A stretch of 40,766 nt of DNA. Origin: Candidatus Bathyarchaeota archaeon. Its GTDB lineage: Archaea > Thermoproteota > Bathyarchaeia > RBG-16-48-13 > JAGTRE01. Within the stretch, counting starts at the first letter, position 1; each line of letters opens with the position of its first letter. The notes beneath the pieces are model-generated. The model was not told the DNA's origin. It made no database searches and was given only the letters and a program-made list of their open reading frames with translations. Of this stretch, positions 7,681 through 15,492 are shown piece by piece. The stretch is taken from the NCBI GenBank assembly GCA_018396415.1, contig JAGTRE010000011.1, positions 1 through 40,766 of the forward strand. Direction: 5' to 3'. A program made the position numbers and the translations under genes.

Positions 7681-7935
7681 ATGTGCACGCCAGATAAACG
7701 CGAGAAATGGGGGCCTCACAAGCATAGCGATGGCGACTAAAAATACCATCGCGCTTAATGTGAAAACTGCGGAAAGGCCATCCCTGAAGATAAGAAGTAT
7801 TGTTCACCTGAGTGCGAAAAAGCAACTAAACAGCGAGAGAATGTAACTAAACGAACGACTCGCCTCTTCTACCTCATTTTTGCGGTTACAATGATACTTG
7901 TAGCTATCGTAATTCTCGCAGGGTGGCCCAAATGA
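7681..7935 (+). CDS. Zinc-ribbon membrane protein (DUF2116-like), split by a BHB intron
   Basis: Two in-frame exons encode a 73-residue protein: 7681-7725 (15 codons, from ATG through GPHKH) and 7759-7935 (58 codons plus TGA, beginning CENCGKAIP). The joined product has a zinc ribbon CENC...YCSPEC starting at residue 16, a basic linker, and one hydrophobic segment (LFYLIFAVTMILVAIVILAG) before the C-terminal WPK. It is thus a small tail-anchored zinc protein of the DUF2116 type. The function of that family is unknown. Without splicing, TAA at 7738 stops translation after 19 codons, and no start codon precedes the zinc ribbon in exon 2. The gene follows pyrH, and its TGA overlaps the next gene's ATG (ATGA), which argues that exon 2 is really translated. 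The family name is from memory of the pattern; the exon structure is read directly. Confidence 0.85.
7726..7758 (+). other. Protein-coding bulge-helix-bulge intron (33 nt)
   Basis: The junction folds as a complete hBHBh' motif. The outer helix is TCAC (7716-7719) with GTGA (7760-7763). The central 4-bp helix is AAGC (7720-7723) with GCTT (7753-7756). Bulge 1 is ATA (7724-7726) and bulge 2 is AAT (7757-7759). The inner 7-bp helix is GCGATGG (7727-7733) with CCATCGC (7746-7752), closed by a 12-base loop. Every helix is perfect. The splicing endonuclease cuts after the second base of each bulge, i.e. after 7725 and 7758. This removes 33 bases including both TAA codons (7738-7740, 7756-7758) and joins CAT to TGT in frame. 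Confidence 0.88.
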
Positions 7936-8219
7936 CAGAATTAACTAAAATTTTTGGTTCACGTGCGCAGACAAAGTTAATTCAGTATCTCCTTGACAAT
8001 CAAGGAAAAATTTTTAATCAAGCCGGTTTAGCTCGTTACTTAGATTTTTCCCCTTCGACCATAGCTCGAGTAATTGAGCCACTCATTCATGAGGGGATCC
8101 TCGCATACGAGCAAATTGGAGGACAAATGAAGGTAATTGCCTTAAACACAGAGAACGAGAAAACCAAGTTGCTGATAGATTTTTATGAAAAAATGAAAAA
8201 ACTTAGCACAACCATGTAA
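7932..8219 (+). CDS. Winged-helix transcriptional regulator
   Basis: This 95-residue protein has an N-terminal winged helix: LTKIFGSRAQTKLIQYLLDN, then a helix-turn-helix NQAGLARYLDFSPSTIARVI, then a wing EGILAYEQIGGQMKVIALN, and a short C-terminal helix. It is likely a DNA-binding regulator; the effector is unknown. I prefer ATG at 7932, which overlaps the zinc-ribbon gene's stop as ATGA and has GGGTGG just upstream, over the in-frame GTG at 7923. It is probably the last gene of the pyrH operon. Confidence 0.8.
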   Translation: MTELTKIFGSRAQTKLIQYLLDNQGKIFNQAGLARYLDFSPSTIARVIEPLIHEGILAYEQIGGQMKVIALNTENEKTKLLIDFYEKMKKLSTTM

Positions 8220-8344
8220 TGTAAACTAATGTATTGCAAACGAGGATCGCATCGAGCGACTTTTGTATTTACTACGGTAAAAAGAAGAGGACAGCAATTT
8301 TTGCTTCTTTCAGATTTAAATCAGTTAGGAAAAATGGGAGAACT

Positions 8345-8593
8345 ATGAATTCATCCATTGAGAAGGACATTTCCAAGGTAGTCTTCACGGTGAGAGAAAT
8401 TAATTGCAAGACCTGTGCCCTCGCAATAGAAAAACAAGTAAAGAAGTTAGATGGTGTGAAAGCCGTCAAGACTGCCATAATGCTGAACAAAGTCATTGTT
8501 GAGTATGACCCATTAAAAATCGATATTTCGACAATAAAGAGAGTAGTTAATAAAACCGGTTATTCCAGCTACTTGACCACTGCAGAAAGTTAA
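8345..8593 (+). CDS. Heavy-metal-associated (HMA) domain protein
   Basis: This 82-residue protein is a single ferredoxin-like HMA domain with the metal-binding CxxC in INCKTCALAIEK and the downstream VIVEYDPLKIDISTIKRVV...TGY pattern of copper chaperones and P-type ATPase metal domains. It probably binds Cu(I) or another soft metal. The usual GMxCxxC is VREINCKTC here, with Ile instead of Met. I choose ATG at 8345 with GGGAG 5 bases upstream; the longer frame from 8234 lacks such a site and adds non-conserved sequence. No metal ATPase lies nearby. Confidence 0.82.
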   Translation: MNSSIEKDISKVVFTVREINCKTCALAIEKQVKKLDGVKAVKTAIMLNKVIVEYDPLKIDISTIKRVVNKTGYSSYLTTAES

Positions 8594-8613
8594 CCGAATT
8601 AACTCGGTTAACT
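8588..8613. repeat. 10-bp inverted repeat across the HMA stop codon
   Basis: AGTTAACCGA (8588-8597) pairs perfectly with TCGGTTAACT (8604-8613) across 6 bases. It covers the TAA of the HMA gene. It could be an operator, an mRNA 3' end stabiliser or a terminator stem, although no T-run follows directly. Confidence 0.5.
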
Positions 8614-8886
8614 CCAACCTTATCCCAAATGGTCTAATCAAATTTGTAATTCTGTCTGCCTAGTTCTATCGATGAAAACTAAGACACGCCTATAGGAATT
8701 TCAGCAGATTAATCTTACATACGGTATGCTTATCACTACAAGATAACTGCGCTTCCTGACATAATTTAAGTTTGCCACTATAACTCCAAAGACCAAAATA
8801 ACATAATCGTAGTGCCCAGCGATCGCATCTGTTCGATTGGCACGACCATTAAAAGTCTTCTATCCGCATACTAACTAAAAATTCAG
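8614..8886. other. Intergenic region, no gene seen
   Basis: About 270 bases between the HMA gene and tRNA-Leu hold only short frames without ribosome sites, a 5-bp stem (CATAC/GTATG near 8720) and no convincing C/D or H/ACA boxes. I see nothing I can name. Confidence 0.5.
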
Positions 8887-8971
8887 TGCGGGGGGTGGGA
8901 TTTGAACCCACGAAGGCCTATGCCACAGGAGTCTGAGTCCTGCCCCTTTGACCTGGCTTGGGAACCCCCGC
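8887..8971 (-). tRNA. tRNA-Leu(CAG)
   Basis: The minus strand gives the acceptor GCGGGGG with CCCCCGC, the anticodon stem CAGGA/TCCTG and loop CTCAGAC (anticodon CAG). It also has a long class II variable arm and the T arm GTGGG-TTCAAAT-CCCAC. It is 85 bases long with no intron and no encoded CCA. A TATA box stands at 8999-9006. Confidence 0.97.
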
Positions 8972-8998
8972 GCCGTTAGGATTGAAAAAAGCAAGCAG

Positions 8999-9006
8999 AT
9001 AAATAT
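8999..9006 (-). promoter_or_regulatory. tRNA-Leu promoter (TATA)
   Basis: ATATTTAT on the minus strand with the BRE-like CGATAACA upstream predicts a start near 8977, a few bases before the tRNA 5' end at 8971. Confidence 0.55.
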
Positions 9007-9069
9007 TGTTATCGTAAGTTTCATCCAATGATTGTTAAAGTAAATCACTTAGGATATGCACTGACTTAG

Positions 9070-9897
9070 ATGGTGGTTGAGATCCAGATGGACTGGATGT
9101 CTGTACTTCGAAACATTGCGTTTGAAGTTAGGAATGTGACTCTACCCTTTTTTGGTGCGAAAGAGGCTCGAGTACCAGTCAGGCATGGAGCTGGAGGGCA
9201 TATTACAGAAAAAATTGATGCGATTGCCGAAGATATGATCGTTCGCATATTAAGACAGCTTGATGAGCCGTGCATTTTAGTTAGTGAAGAAGCCGGGACT
9301 AAGAAATTCGGCGAGAACCCAGATACATATATAGTTGTTGACCCAATTGACGGTACTACAAACGCTACACGAGGTATTCCATTTTTTGCTACTTCGCTTG
9401 CGATTTCTAATGTTCCCCGTCTTAGTGGAGTAACACACGGTCTTGTGATGGACCTATTTAGTGGAGCTACGTTTTGTGCCGAGAAGGGCCGTGGCGCGAC
9501 CCTTAAGGGAAAGCAAATTAAACCTTCTCAGGCTAGTCGCGTCGACGAAGCTGTAATCGGCGTGGATCTTAGCACACCCGGATATAGTTCTCTTCGATCG
9601 CTAATCCCTTTATTGGCAAGAATAAAGTATTCTCGCCACTTAGGTGCTAATGCTCTGGAACTGTGTTATGTGGCAGCCGGCATCTCCGATGCTTTCATTG
9701 ACATACGTAAAAAACTCCGCGTTACAGATGTTGCCGCTGCGCATTTTATCCTTAAAGAAGCTGGAGGAGTAGTAGTCACGCCTGATGGAAAAACCTTCGA
9801 TGCGGATTTGAAGCCTACTCAGCGGGTGGCATTTATCGCTGCTGCTAATCACCTTCTTCTCCAGGACATACAAAGACATATGAAAATTAATCTTTAA
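9070..9897 (+). CDS. Inositol-monophosphatase / fructose-1,6-bisphosphatase family phosphatase
   Basis: This is a Mg-dependent sugar-phosphate phosphatase of 275 residues. The metal sites are SEEAG (residues 72-76) and [12 protein letters not shown] (91-102), followed by [13 protein letters not shown] and [12 protein letters not shown], the usual WDxAA region with Thr-Asp. Archaeal members often act on both inositol-1-phosphate and fructose-1,6-bisphosphate (class IV FBPase), serving gluconeogenesis or inositol lipid and solute synthesis. Which applies here cannot be told. The start is ATG at 9070; ATG at 9088, with GGTGG upstream, is an alternative. It is convergent with the UPF0147 gene and overlaps it by 11 bases. 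Confidence 0.9.
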   Translation: MVVEIQMDWMSVLRNIAFEVRNVTLPFFGAKEARVPVRHGAGGHITEKIDAIAEDMIVRILRQLDEPCILVSEEAGTKKFGENPDTYIVVDPIDGTTNATRGIPFFATSLAISNVPRLSGVTHGLVMDLFSGATFCAEKGRGATLKGKQIKPSQASRVDEAVIGVDLSTPGYSSLRSLIPLLARIKYSRHLGANALELCYVAAGISDAFIDIRKKLRVTDVAAAHFILKEAGGVVVTPDGKTFDADLKPTQRVAFIAAANHLLLQDIQRHMKINL

Positions 9898-10168
9898 TCA
9901 TTTCCAATATCGATAAAACATTCCAAATTTGCACACGTGTATATGGTGGCATGTTAGGATCCTGCGAGATTTCGTCAAGAATGGCGATTGCATTAGAAGC
10001 GCGAACTGCTGGAGTATGTTGTTGTACCTGGAGAGCATTCATTGCATCTTTAGCAGCCCGACGGATATTTCTTGGAGTAGTTGTATCCTCGGATACCCTA
10101 CCTAGAACAGCAAGCGCTTGTTTAATCCTTTCTCCATATTCTTCTAAGCGCTTTTTACGAGCGCCCAA
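9887..10168 (-). CDS. UPF0147 family protein
   Basis: This 93-residue all-helical protein has the UPF0147 core: [17 protein letters not shown], then [17 protein letters not shown] and [17 protein letters not shown]. The family is nearly universal in archaea and its function is unknown. I take TTG at 10168 as start, with GGGGGCG 8 bases upstream. A longer in-frame extension to 10540 overlaps the zinc-protein gene on the other strand and has no family support. Confidence 0.88.
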   Translation of the reverse strand: MGARKKRLEEYGERIKQALAVLGRVSEDTTTPRNIRRAAKDAMNALQVQQHTPAVRASNAIAILDEISQDPNMPPYTRVQIWNVLSILEMIKD

Positions 10169-10258
10169 AACGCTCGCCCCCAATCTAATAGTGATATTCA
10201 AATTACCAAAGCCTACTAATATACTGTATCCTAATTCTGTAACTAGAAGGCTTTGACC

Positions 10259-10606
10259 ATGGATGAAGATGTGAAAAAAATGGCTGATATGCTTCGTGCC
10301 GGAGCGACTATGCTTTCGGAACAATGCCCCAGCTGTTATTCTCCTATTTTCAAACTCCGCAGCGGAGAGTTGTGGTGTCCTAAGTGTAATAAGCGCATTG
10401 TTGTTGTCAAACAAGGTGAAGAAACGACACAAACTATCGGATCGGTTTTGCTTACAACCACCGAGGAAACCATTTTGACGAAGATTCAAGAACTTAACCA
10501 AATTATTAAACAAGAAAAAGATCCGATGCGCCTCCAACATCTTGGAGAGCTGCTTTCAACATGGCTTGAAGTTTTAGAGAAGGTGAAGCGAATTCGAAAA
10601 ATCTAA
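10259..10606 (+). CDS. Autoantigen p27 (SSSCA1)-like zinc protein
   Basis: The protein has 115 residues. A zinc ribbon [21 protein letters not shown] near the N-terminus is followed by a coiled-coil-forming helical tail rich in Glu, Lys and Leu. This layout matches the Sjogren syndrome/scleroderma autoantigen 1 (p27) family found in archaea and eukaryotes. The human protein is linked to centromeres and mitosis; the archaeal role is unknown. I choose ATG at 10259 with AAGG 8 bases upstream rather than TTG at 10253. It is divergent from UPF0147 and convergent with Hef (4-base overlap). Confidence 0.85.
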   Translation: MDEDVKKMADMLRAGATMLSEQCPSCYSPIFKLRSGELWCPKCNKRIVVVKQGEETTQTIGSVLLTTTEETILTKIQELNQIIKQEKDPMRLQHLGELLSTWLEVLEKVKRIRKI

Positions 10607-12888
10607 GTTTTTTCTTCATATTTTTCTGAAAGCAGTGTCCTTATTTTGCTAGCAATTTTTTCCCCAATACCTGGAACTTTTTTAAGTTCATCCTTAGAAG
10701 CGGTGAAAACTTTTTCTGCTGTTCCAAAGTGCCTAAGGAGCCTCTTCGCTAGTGTTCGATTAATGTTAGGTAGTCCAGCAATTAGGTACTCCTGCTGTTC
10801 AGTTATCGTAAGTGGTTTTTTCTCACTTCGAATTGGAATACTAACTTCTCTCTGAGTTTGTTCTCTCCGCGCAAGAGTTGAAAGCATTAGAGCTGAATCC
10901 CTTGAGTTTTTAGTCCATATAATCGGAATGCTAAAATCAACTAAGATGCTTGAAATTGCTCCTCGAATTGCCTCCGAAGAGATATTTCTAGCCGAATATA
11001 GCTCTTCTCCTTCTATTAGAAGTAGAGGCAATTCATATTTTTCCTTCAATTCCTTTAACTGTTGAAACAGTCTTCTATCGATGATAGAGGATGCAAAATC
11101 ATCAACTGTCTTCCTCTCGACTGCAACGCGCTCGGAGACTACGTAATCGCCAACAGCTAAAGTGACCAATTTTGCATTGACTCCAATTTTCATCAATTCT
11201 TTGACTACTTGCGAAGGCCCCTCTCTTGAATCAACATAAACAGTTAAGGGGGTTATGGGCCTGATTTCCCTGCCCTCAATTGGGGCAATGAATGTTTCCA
11301 ACTTTGGCTGTTTACGTTCGTCCTTCATCATCCCTAAAGCATCTTGCATTTCCATTAAAACCTCCCGCATTCTTCGTTCGCGAGCCTTAGCAATGTAGTA
11401 ATACGCCTCATCCTTTGTTTCCCTTGCCACAAGAATTACAATTTTTCCGGGTTGACAACGACCTGTCCTTCCACAGCGTTGTATGAAACGAATGGCACTC
11501 GGCACGTTATCGTAGAAGACCACTACGTCACATTCACTGATATCTAAGCCTTCTTCTGCCACCTGTGTTGCAACTAAAATATTGAAGTTGCCTGCCTTAA
11601 ACTCGGCTAAAAGTTTTGCTTGTTCATTTTGAGTTAATCCTCGATCATCAGGTTTGTTGGTTTGTCCTACGAATCTGACAGCTTTAATTCCATTTATAGT
11701 ATTTAGTAAATCTGTTAACGTGCGTGCCGTCTCCCGGTAATTTGTGAAAATAATAGCGCGTCTCATTCGCCCAAGGCTGAGATTTTCCTTTAGCACATTA
11801 ACGAGTTCATCCATCTTGGGATGTTCAAGTCCCTCCTGCAGTGCGATATTCGTAAGTTCAATCGCCTCTTTCATTCGGTTGTCAGAAAGTAAGGTTTTAA
11901 CAGATTTCGGTGCACCTGGTCTCATAGATAGAGACTTAAGTTTTTCAAAATAGTTGCTTAATGCAGCTAACCCTTGAGATTCTAGTAACTCTTCTGCATG
12001 AATAACCTTGATCGCTAAGAGGATATTCGTAAACGCGGTATGAAGGCTTATAGACGGGGTTGAGGTTTTATTGATTTCCTTACGTATTTCATCTTTAACT
12101 CCTAGAAGAACTTTGAGCGTTGCATCTTCACCACGAATATTTTTCATGAAACCATAATCTTTTACAAGCTTAAGTTTCTCCTTCAAGAAACTTTGGAGGA
12201 GTTGCTTTATCTCCCTGAACACTGGCGGCAAGTGAACCGGATGCCATTCGACCTGTGTTGGAACTATATAGGGGCTCACGTCTGGGCTACGTTCTGTTCT
12301 GACTTCGATGTGCTGGATGTGTAAATTGCGACAGAGCTCGTTAATTTTCTCTTTCACCGAACCCGGTGAAGCAGTTAAGCCGAGAATTAGGGTGTCTTTG
12401 CCGCACTGCATGTAACGTTCAGCTATAAATACATATGGGTAATTACCGACTGCGCGATGAGCTTCATCAAAAACAATTAGTATAACATCGTTGAGGTTGA
12501 TTGCACCCTTAACCAGATCGTTTTCTAAAGCCTGTGGAGTTGCAAAGACAACTTTACAACGCATCCAGAGCTCCGCTCTATCGGTTGGTGAAATTTCACC
12601 ACTAAGTGTGCAAAATTCAGATGAAGGAATATCTAAAATAGTCAACATAGTATTGCAATGTTGCAGAATCAATGGACGTGTTGGACTTAATATTAAGCAC
12701 TTTCCACTTGGGCGCTCCCGAAACCTTTCAGCGAGGACCAACGCCGCAATAACGGTTTTTCCCAAGCCCGTCGGGAGACATACTAATGTATTAGTGGAAA
12801 GGCAAGATTTGGCGATGTCGATTTGATATTTTCGCGGTTCGATAACACCCTTTTTTATCAACGGGTGGTTAGAAAAATCGACTTTCAT
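10603..12888 (-). CDS. hef: Hef helicase/nuclease (XPF/FANCM-like fork repair protein)
   Basis: This 761-residue protein joins an SF2 helicase to an XPF-type nuclease and acts on stalled replication forks and branched DNA. The helicase shows Walker A LPTGLGKT (about 38-45), DEAH (about 140), LTASPGS and the motif VI region FIQRCGRTGR. The nuclease domain has VDSREGPSQV and the catalytic V-ERKTVDDF near residue 590. Two helix-hairpin-helix motifs close it (LPNINRTLAKRLLRHFG and VPGIGEKIASKI). All catalytic residues seen are intact. Crenarchaea usually have only the nuclease half, so the full-length form narrows the lineage. The start is ATG at 12888; a divergent gene begins about 90 bases upstream. 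Confidence 0.95.
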   Translation of the reverse strand: MKVDFSNHPLIKKGVIEPRKYQIDIAKSCLSTNTLVCLPTGLGKTVIAALVLAERFRERPSGKCLILSPTRPLILQHCNTMLTILDIPSSEFCTLSGEISPTDRAELWMRCKVVFATPQALENDLVKGAINLNDVILIVFDEAHRAVGNYPYVFIAERYMQCGKDTLILGLTASPGSVKEKINELCRNLHIQHIEVRTERSPDVSPYIVPTQVEWHPVHLPPVFREIKQLLQSFLKEKLKLVKDYGFMKNIRGEDATLKVLLGVKDEIRKEINKTSTPSISLHTAFTNILLAIKVIHAEELLESQGLAALSNYFEKLKSLSMRPGAPKSVKTLLSDNRMKEAIELTNIALQEGLEHPKMDELVNVLKENLSLGRMRRAIIFTNYRETARTLTDLLNTINGIKAVRFVGQTNKPDDRGLTQNEQAKLLAEFKAGNFNILVATQVAEEGLDISECDVVVFYDNVPSAIRFIQRCGRTGRCQPGKIVILVARETKDEAYYYIAKARERRMREVLMEMQDALGMMKDERKQPKLETFIAPIEGREIRPITPLTVYVDSREGPSQVVKELMKIGVNAKLVTLAVGDYVVSERVAVERKTVDDFASSIIDRRLFQQLKELKEKYELPLLLIEGEELYSARNISSEAIRGAISSILVDFSIPIIWTKNSRDSALMLSTLARREQTQREVSIPIRSEKKPLTITEQQEYLIAGLPNINRTLAKRLLRHFGTAEKVFTASKDELKKVPGIGEKIASKIRTLLSEKYEEKT

Positions 12889-12981
12889 TGGTTTATTTTT
12901 CTCCCTATCACCAAATATCAGTATTGGCGGCTTCTCAAGACAAATAAGTATTTACATACAACTTGTACGACAGTGAATATA

Positions 12982-13518
12982 ATGTTAGGCAAATACGATC
13001 GATTTCCAGCTACAATCCTTCACTGTAGCGCATTGCTTTCACACAAGAATCCGATTGCAAAACTGCAGTTGCTCTTGATTCGTTCGCTCAAAGCACTTAA
13101 TGATAAAATAAATAAATACTCTGCGAGTGTCACGGATTATCTAGGAAAGTTTGAAGGCGAAATATCATTTGAGGTAGGAATAGCAGAAGGCATTTATTTT
13201 AATTATTTAGACGAAGAAGAAGTTAAGCGTTTAAGTGAGTGGGTCTCCTCACATGGGGTTTTTTCATCACTTGATATGATCCTAATCATAAGGTACCATT
13301 ATGTCCGAGGGAAAAAGCGGGTTCCTCTCAGGGCGGACAGATATCTGCTTAGATTTATTCTGCACACCAGTCGGATAGAACTATATCTTTTCCATGAAGG
13401 CGGTATTATGAGGATTACACCTGAAGAAGTTTTGGCTTTCATCGTAGATCATATAAACCATTATGCCCAGTTGGAAGGACTTGAAAAGCTCCATTTGGAA
13501 TACATTCAGACTCGTTAA
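12982..13518 (+). CDS. Conserved-looking hypothetical protein
   Basis: I do not recognise this 178-residue protein. It is soluble, with mixed alpha/beta character. Its first part has a helix rich in Leu/Lys (KLQLLLIRSLKALNDKIN), then acidic-aromatic segments (EGIYFNYLDEEEVKRLSEW), a beta-rich middle (YLLRFILHTSRIELYLFHEGGIMRITPEEV) and a helical end. No Cys pairs, nucleotide-binding or membrane motifs are seen. Start: ATG at 12982, or GTG at 12973 in the same frame; extension farther upstream would overlap hef. It lies upstream of tmk on the same strand, 86 bases away, so co-transcription is possible but not shown. Confidence 0.6.
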   Translation: MLGKYDRFPATILHCSALLSHKNPIAKLQLLLIRSLKALNDKINKYSASVTDYLGKFEGEISFEVGIAEGIYFNYLDEEEVKRLSEWVSSHGVFSSLDMILIIRYHYVRGKKRVPLRADRYLLRFILHTSRIELYLFHEGGIMRITPEEVLAFIVDHINHYAQLEGLEKLHLEYIQTR

Positions 13519-13604
13519 CTTCTTTTAAAAGATGAAAAGTGAGAGTTAACCAAGGCTTTAAGTTACTAGCACAAAGATGAAAATGCCTTTTCGAGGCGAA
13601 AAAA

Positions 13605-14216
13605 TTGCGTAAAAATCGCTTTTACGGAAAACTCATATGCCTCGAAGGAATCGATCAGGCAGGGAAAAAAAGCCAAACTTGCATACTTGCCGAGAAGTTG
13701 AGACAGGCGAATTATTCTGTTGAAGTAATAGCGTTCCCTGATTATACAACCCCCTTAGGACGCGAAATACAAGAATACCTTAAGGGTATTCGCCTGTTTA
13801 ACCCACAAGTGAGGCAAATGCTCTATGTTGCAAACCGGCTAGAAAGACTAGAAGACATAATTCACTGGTTAAAAACTGGGAGAATTATCATAGCTGATCG
13901 ATACACGCCGTCAGGATTAGCTTACGGCTTAGCAAATGGTCTTAATCTTAAATGGATGATTTCTCTGGAACATAGTTTGCCATCTGCCGACCTAGTTATA
14001 GTGCTCGATATATCACCTGAAACAGCCTTCCAACGGAGAGAATTAAAGGGAGATATTTACGAACAAGATGAAGATTTTTTACGGAGGGTCCGTACGGCAT
14101 ATCTTAAGTTAGCTAAAAAATTCGGTTGGGTTATAATTAATGGAGAAAACCCGATTGAGATTGTTTCAGAACAAGTTTGGAAGGTCGTGGCAAAGAAGTT
14201 GAGAATAAAGGGGTAG
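13605..14216 (+). CDS. tmk: Thymidylate kinase
   Basis: This 203-residue P-loop kinase converts dTMP to dTDP. It has LEGIDQAGKKSQ as the P-loop, the FPDYTTPLGREIQEYL substrate segment, the DRYTPSGLAYG motif with catalytic DR, and an Arg-containing lid (FQRRELKGDIYE). One oddity is that the P-loop reads GKK-S where GK[S/T]-T is normal, so the usual Mg-binding Ser/Thr right after Lys is Lys. The start is TTG at 13605, with GAGGCG 6 bases before. It is followed after 4 bases by an HD-domain phosphohydrolase, suggesting a joint role in deoxynucleotide balance. Confidence 0.9.
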   Translation: MRKNRFYGKLICLEGIDQAGKKSQTCILAEKLRQANYSVEVIAFPDYTTPLGREIQEYLKGIRLFNPQVRQMLYVANRLERLEDIIHWLKTGRIIIADRYTPSGLAYGLANGLNLKWMISLEHSLPSADLVIVLDISPETAFQRRELKGDIYEQDEDFLRRVRTAYLKLAKKFGWVIINGENPIEIVSEQVWKVVAKKLRIKG

Positions 14217-14220
14217 AAAA

Positions 14221-15492
14221 ATGAAGACGAAGAGGTTTTGGGGTTTTATAAAGGATCCAATCTTTGGATATATTCACTTAACTGAGACTGAGAAAAAAAT
14301 TTTAGATACACTCCCTTTGCAGCGTCTCAGGCGGATTAGGCAAGTAGCGGGATCAGAGTACGTATATCCAAGCGCGAATCATACGCGCCTAGAGCACTCA
14401 TTAGGTGTTATGCATCTTGCTGGATTACTTGCTGAAAACTTACCAGTCAATCTTCAAGAAGATGATATACAATCTTGCCGAATAGCAGGACTTTGCCATG
14501 ACGTGGGACATGGTCCTTTCTCGCATGTCTTCGAACATATTCTTGAAAAATACTATCATCAAACTCATGAAGATTTGACGGAGTGGTTGATTAGGGAGTC
14601 CGAAATTTCAGATGTCATTCGTGCCGAGGGGTTTGAGCCGGATAGAATTGGAAAGCTAGCAGTGGGGAAACTAAAAGATAGAGAAAAGCCCTATCTAAAT
14701 CAAATAATTCGCAGCGCTGTTGACTCGGATAAAATGGATTTCCTACTACGTGACTCTTATCATACAGGGGCGGAATATGGGCGAGTTGACATTTTTCGCC
14801 TCATATATACAATGGATGTTCTTGATAACAACTTAGCTGTCAATTTAACTGCTTTACCAACTTTAGAGGCTTTTGTAATTGCACGCGTTGAAGCTTTTCG
14901 AACAATCTACTTCCATCGAACAGGTCGCGCTGCCCAAGTAATGTTGGCAAGGGCTTTGGAGAAAGCTAAAGAAGCTGGGGAACTTGAATTTAAAACAGTT
15001 GAAGACTATCTGGATCTTGATGACTACACAGTTTGGGCAAGCCTAAAGAAGTGCCCTAAGTGCAAACATATAGTGGATGCACTCGAAAGAAGGCAACTGC
15101 TAAAGTGTTGCTATGAGCGAGCGTTCTACGTTAAAGACCAGCTAATTACTAGCCTATTGACAGATGAAGGATTCCGAAGTAATGTTGCTGAGCGGATTGC
15201 CTTAAAATCTAACCTTAATCCCGAAGAAGTTATAATCGATGTTCCATCACTCCCCTCTGTACCCTATCATTTAGCTCAAACTAGAGCGATGGATATTCCA
15301 TTGTTCTCTAAAACCCAAGATGGACGGAAAATCCCACGAAAAGTAACTGATCTTTCACAAATAATTGAGGTACTTCAGGGTTTCATGAATATCATTCGTG
15401 TGTATACAAAAGAAAAGTATCGAGAGAAAGTTATGACCGCTGCGGAGGAAGTGCTTGGAAGAATGCCAGTATCTACTGAAGTTTCATATTAA
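14221..15492 (+). CDS. HD-domain phosphohydrolase (dNTPase/SAMHD1-like)
   Basis: The protein has 423 residues. The HD metal site is complete: H in TRLEHSLGVMH, CHDVGHGPFSH, and D in the SDKMDFLLRDSYHTG helix. This layout is that of the dGTPase/SAMHD1 class, which cleaves dNTPs to nucleoside and triphosphate. An insert CPKC...KCC in the second half may bind zinc. ATG at 14221 follows the tmk stop by a few bases (GGGGTAGAAAATG), so the two genes form an operon. The gene is convergent with the mevalonate operon and overlaps it by 4 bases. Substrate preference is not predictable from sequence alone. Confidence 0.88.
   Translation: MKTKRFWGFIKDPIFGYIHLTETEKKILDTLPLQRLRRIRQVAGSEYVYPSANHTRLEHSLGVMHLAGLLAENLPVNLQEDDIQSCRIAGLCHDVGHGPFSHVFEHILEKYYHQTHEDLTEWLIRESEISDVIRAEGFEPDRIGKLAVGKLKDREKPYLNQIIRSAVDSDKMDFLLRDSYHTGAEYGRVDIFRLIYTMDVLDNNLAVNLTALPTLEAFVIARVEAFRTIYFHRTGRAAQVMLARALEKAKEAGELEFKTVEDYLDLDDYTVWASLKKCPKCKHIVDALERRQLLKCCYERAFYVKDQLITSLLTDEGFRSNVAERIALKSNLNPEEVIIDVPSLPSVPYHLAQTRAMDIPLFSKTQDGRKIPRKVTDLSQIIEVLQGFMNIIRVYTKEKYREKVMTAAEEVLGRMPVSTEVSY

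Noticed and set aside
7681-7935. Frameshift, sequencing error or stop-codon recoding as the cause of the split zinc-ribbon gene
   Set aside because: Both halves are in the same frame, so no frameshift is needed. The stops are TAA, not the TAG of pyrrolysine, and aRF1 is intact. The complete BHB fold at exactly the right place is hard to explain by error.
8600-8615. 16-base match (TAACTCGGTTAACTCC) between the HMA downstream repeat and the tRNA-Ile D-loop intron (1676-1691, opposite strand)
   Set aside because: One such 16-mer match is about what chance allows within 40 kb. There is no further similarity on either side.
8614-8886. C/D box small RNA in the gap before tRNA-Leu
   Set aside because: Only partial box-like sequences at wrong spacing on either strand.
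10169-10540. Long N-terminal extension of the UPF0147 gene
   Set aside because: It overlaps the p27-like zinc gene on the other strand, and family members are about 90 residues long.
12823-12972. Upstream extension of the hypothetical gene into hef
   Set aside because: It overlaps the start of hef and its promoter space. GTG/ATG at 12973/12982 are adequate starts.
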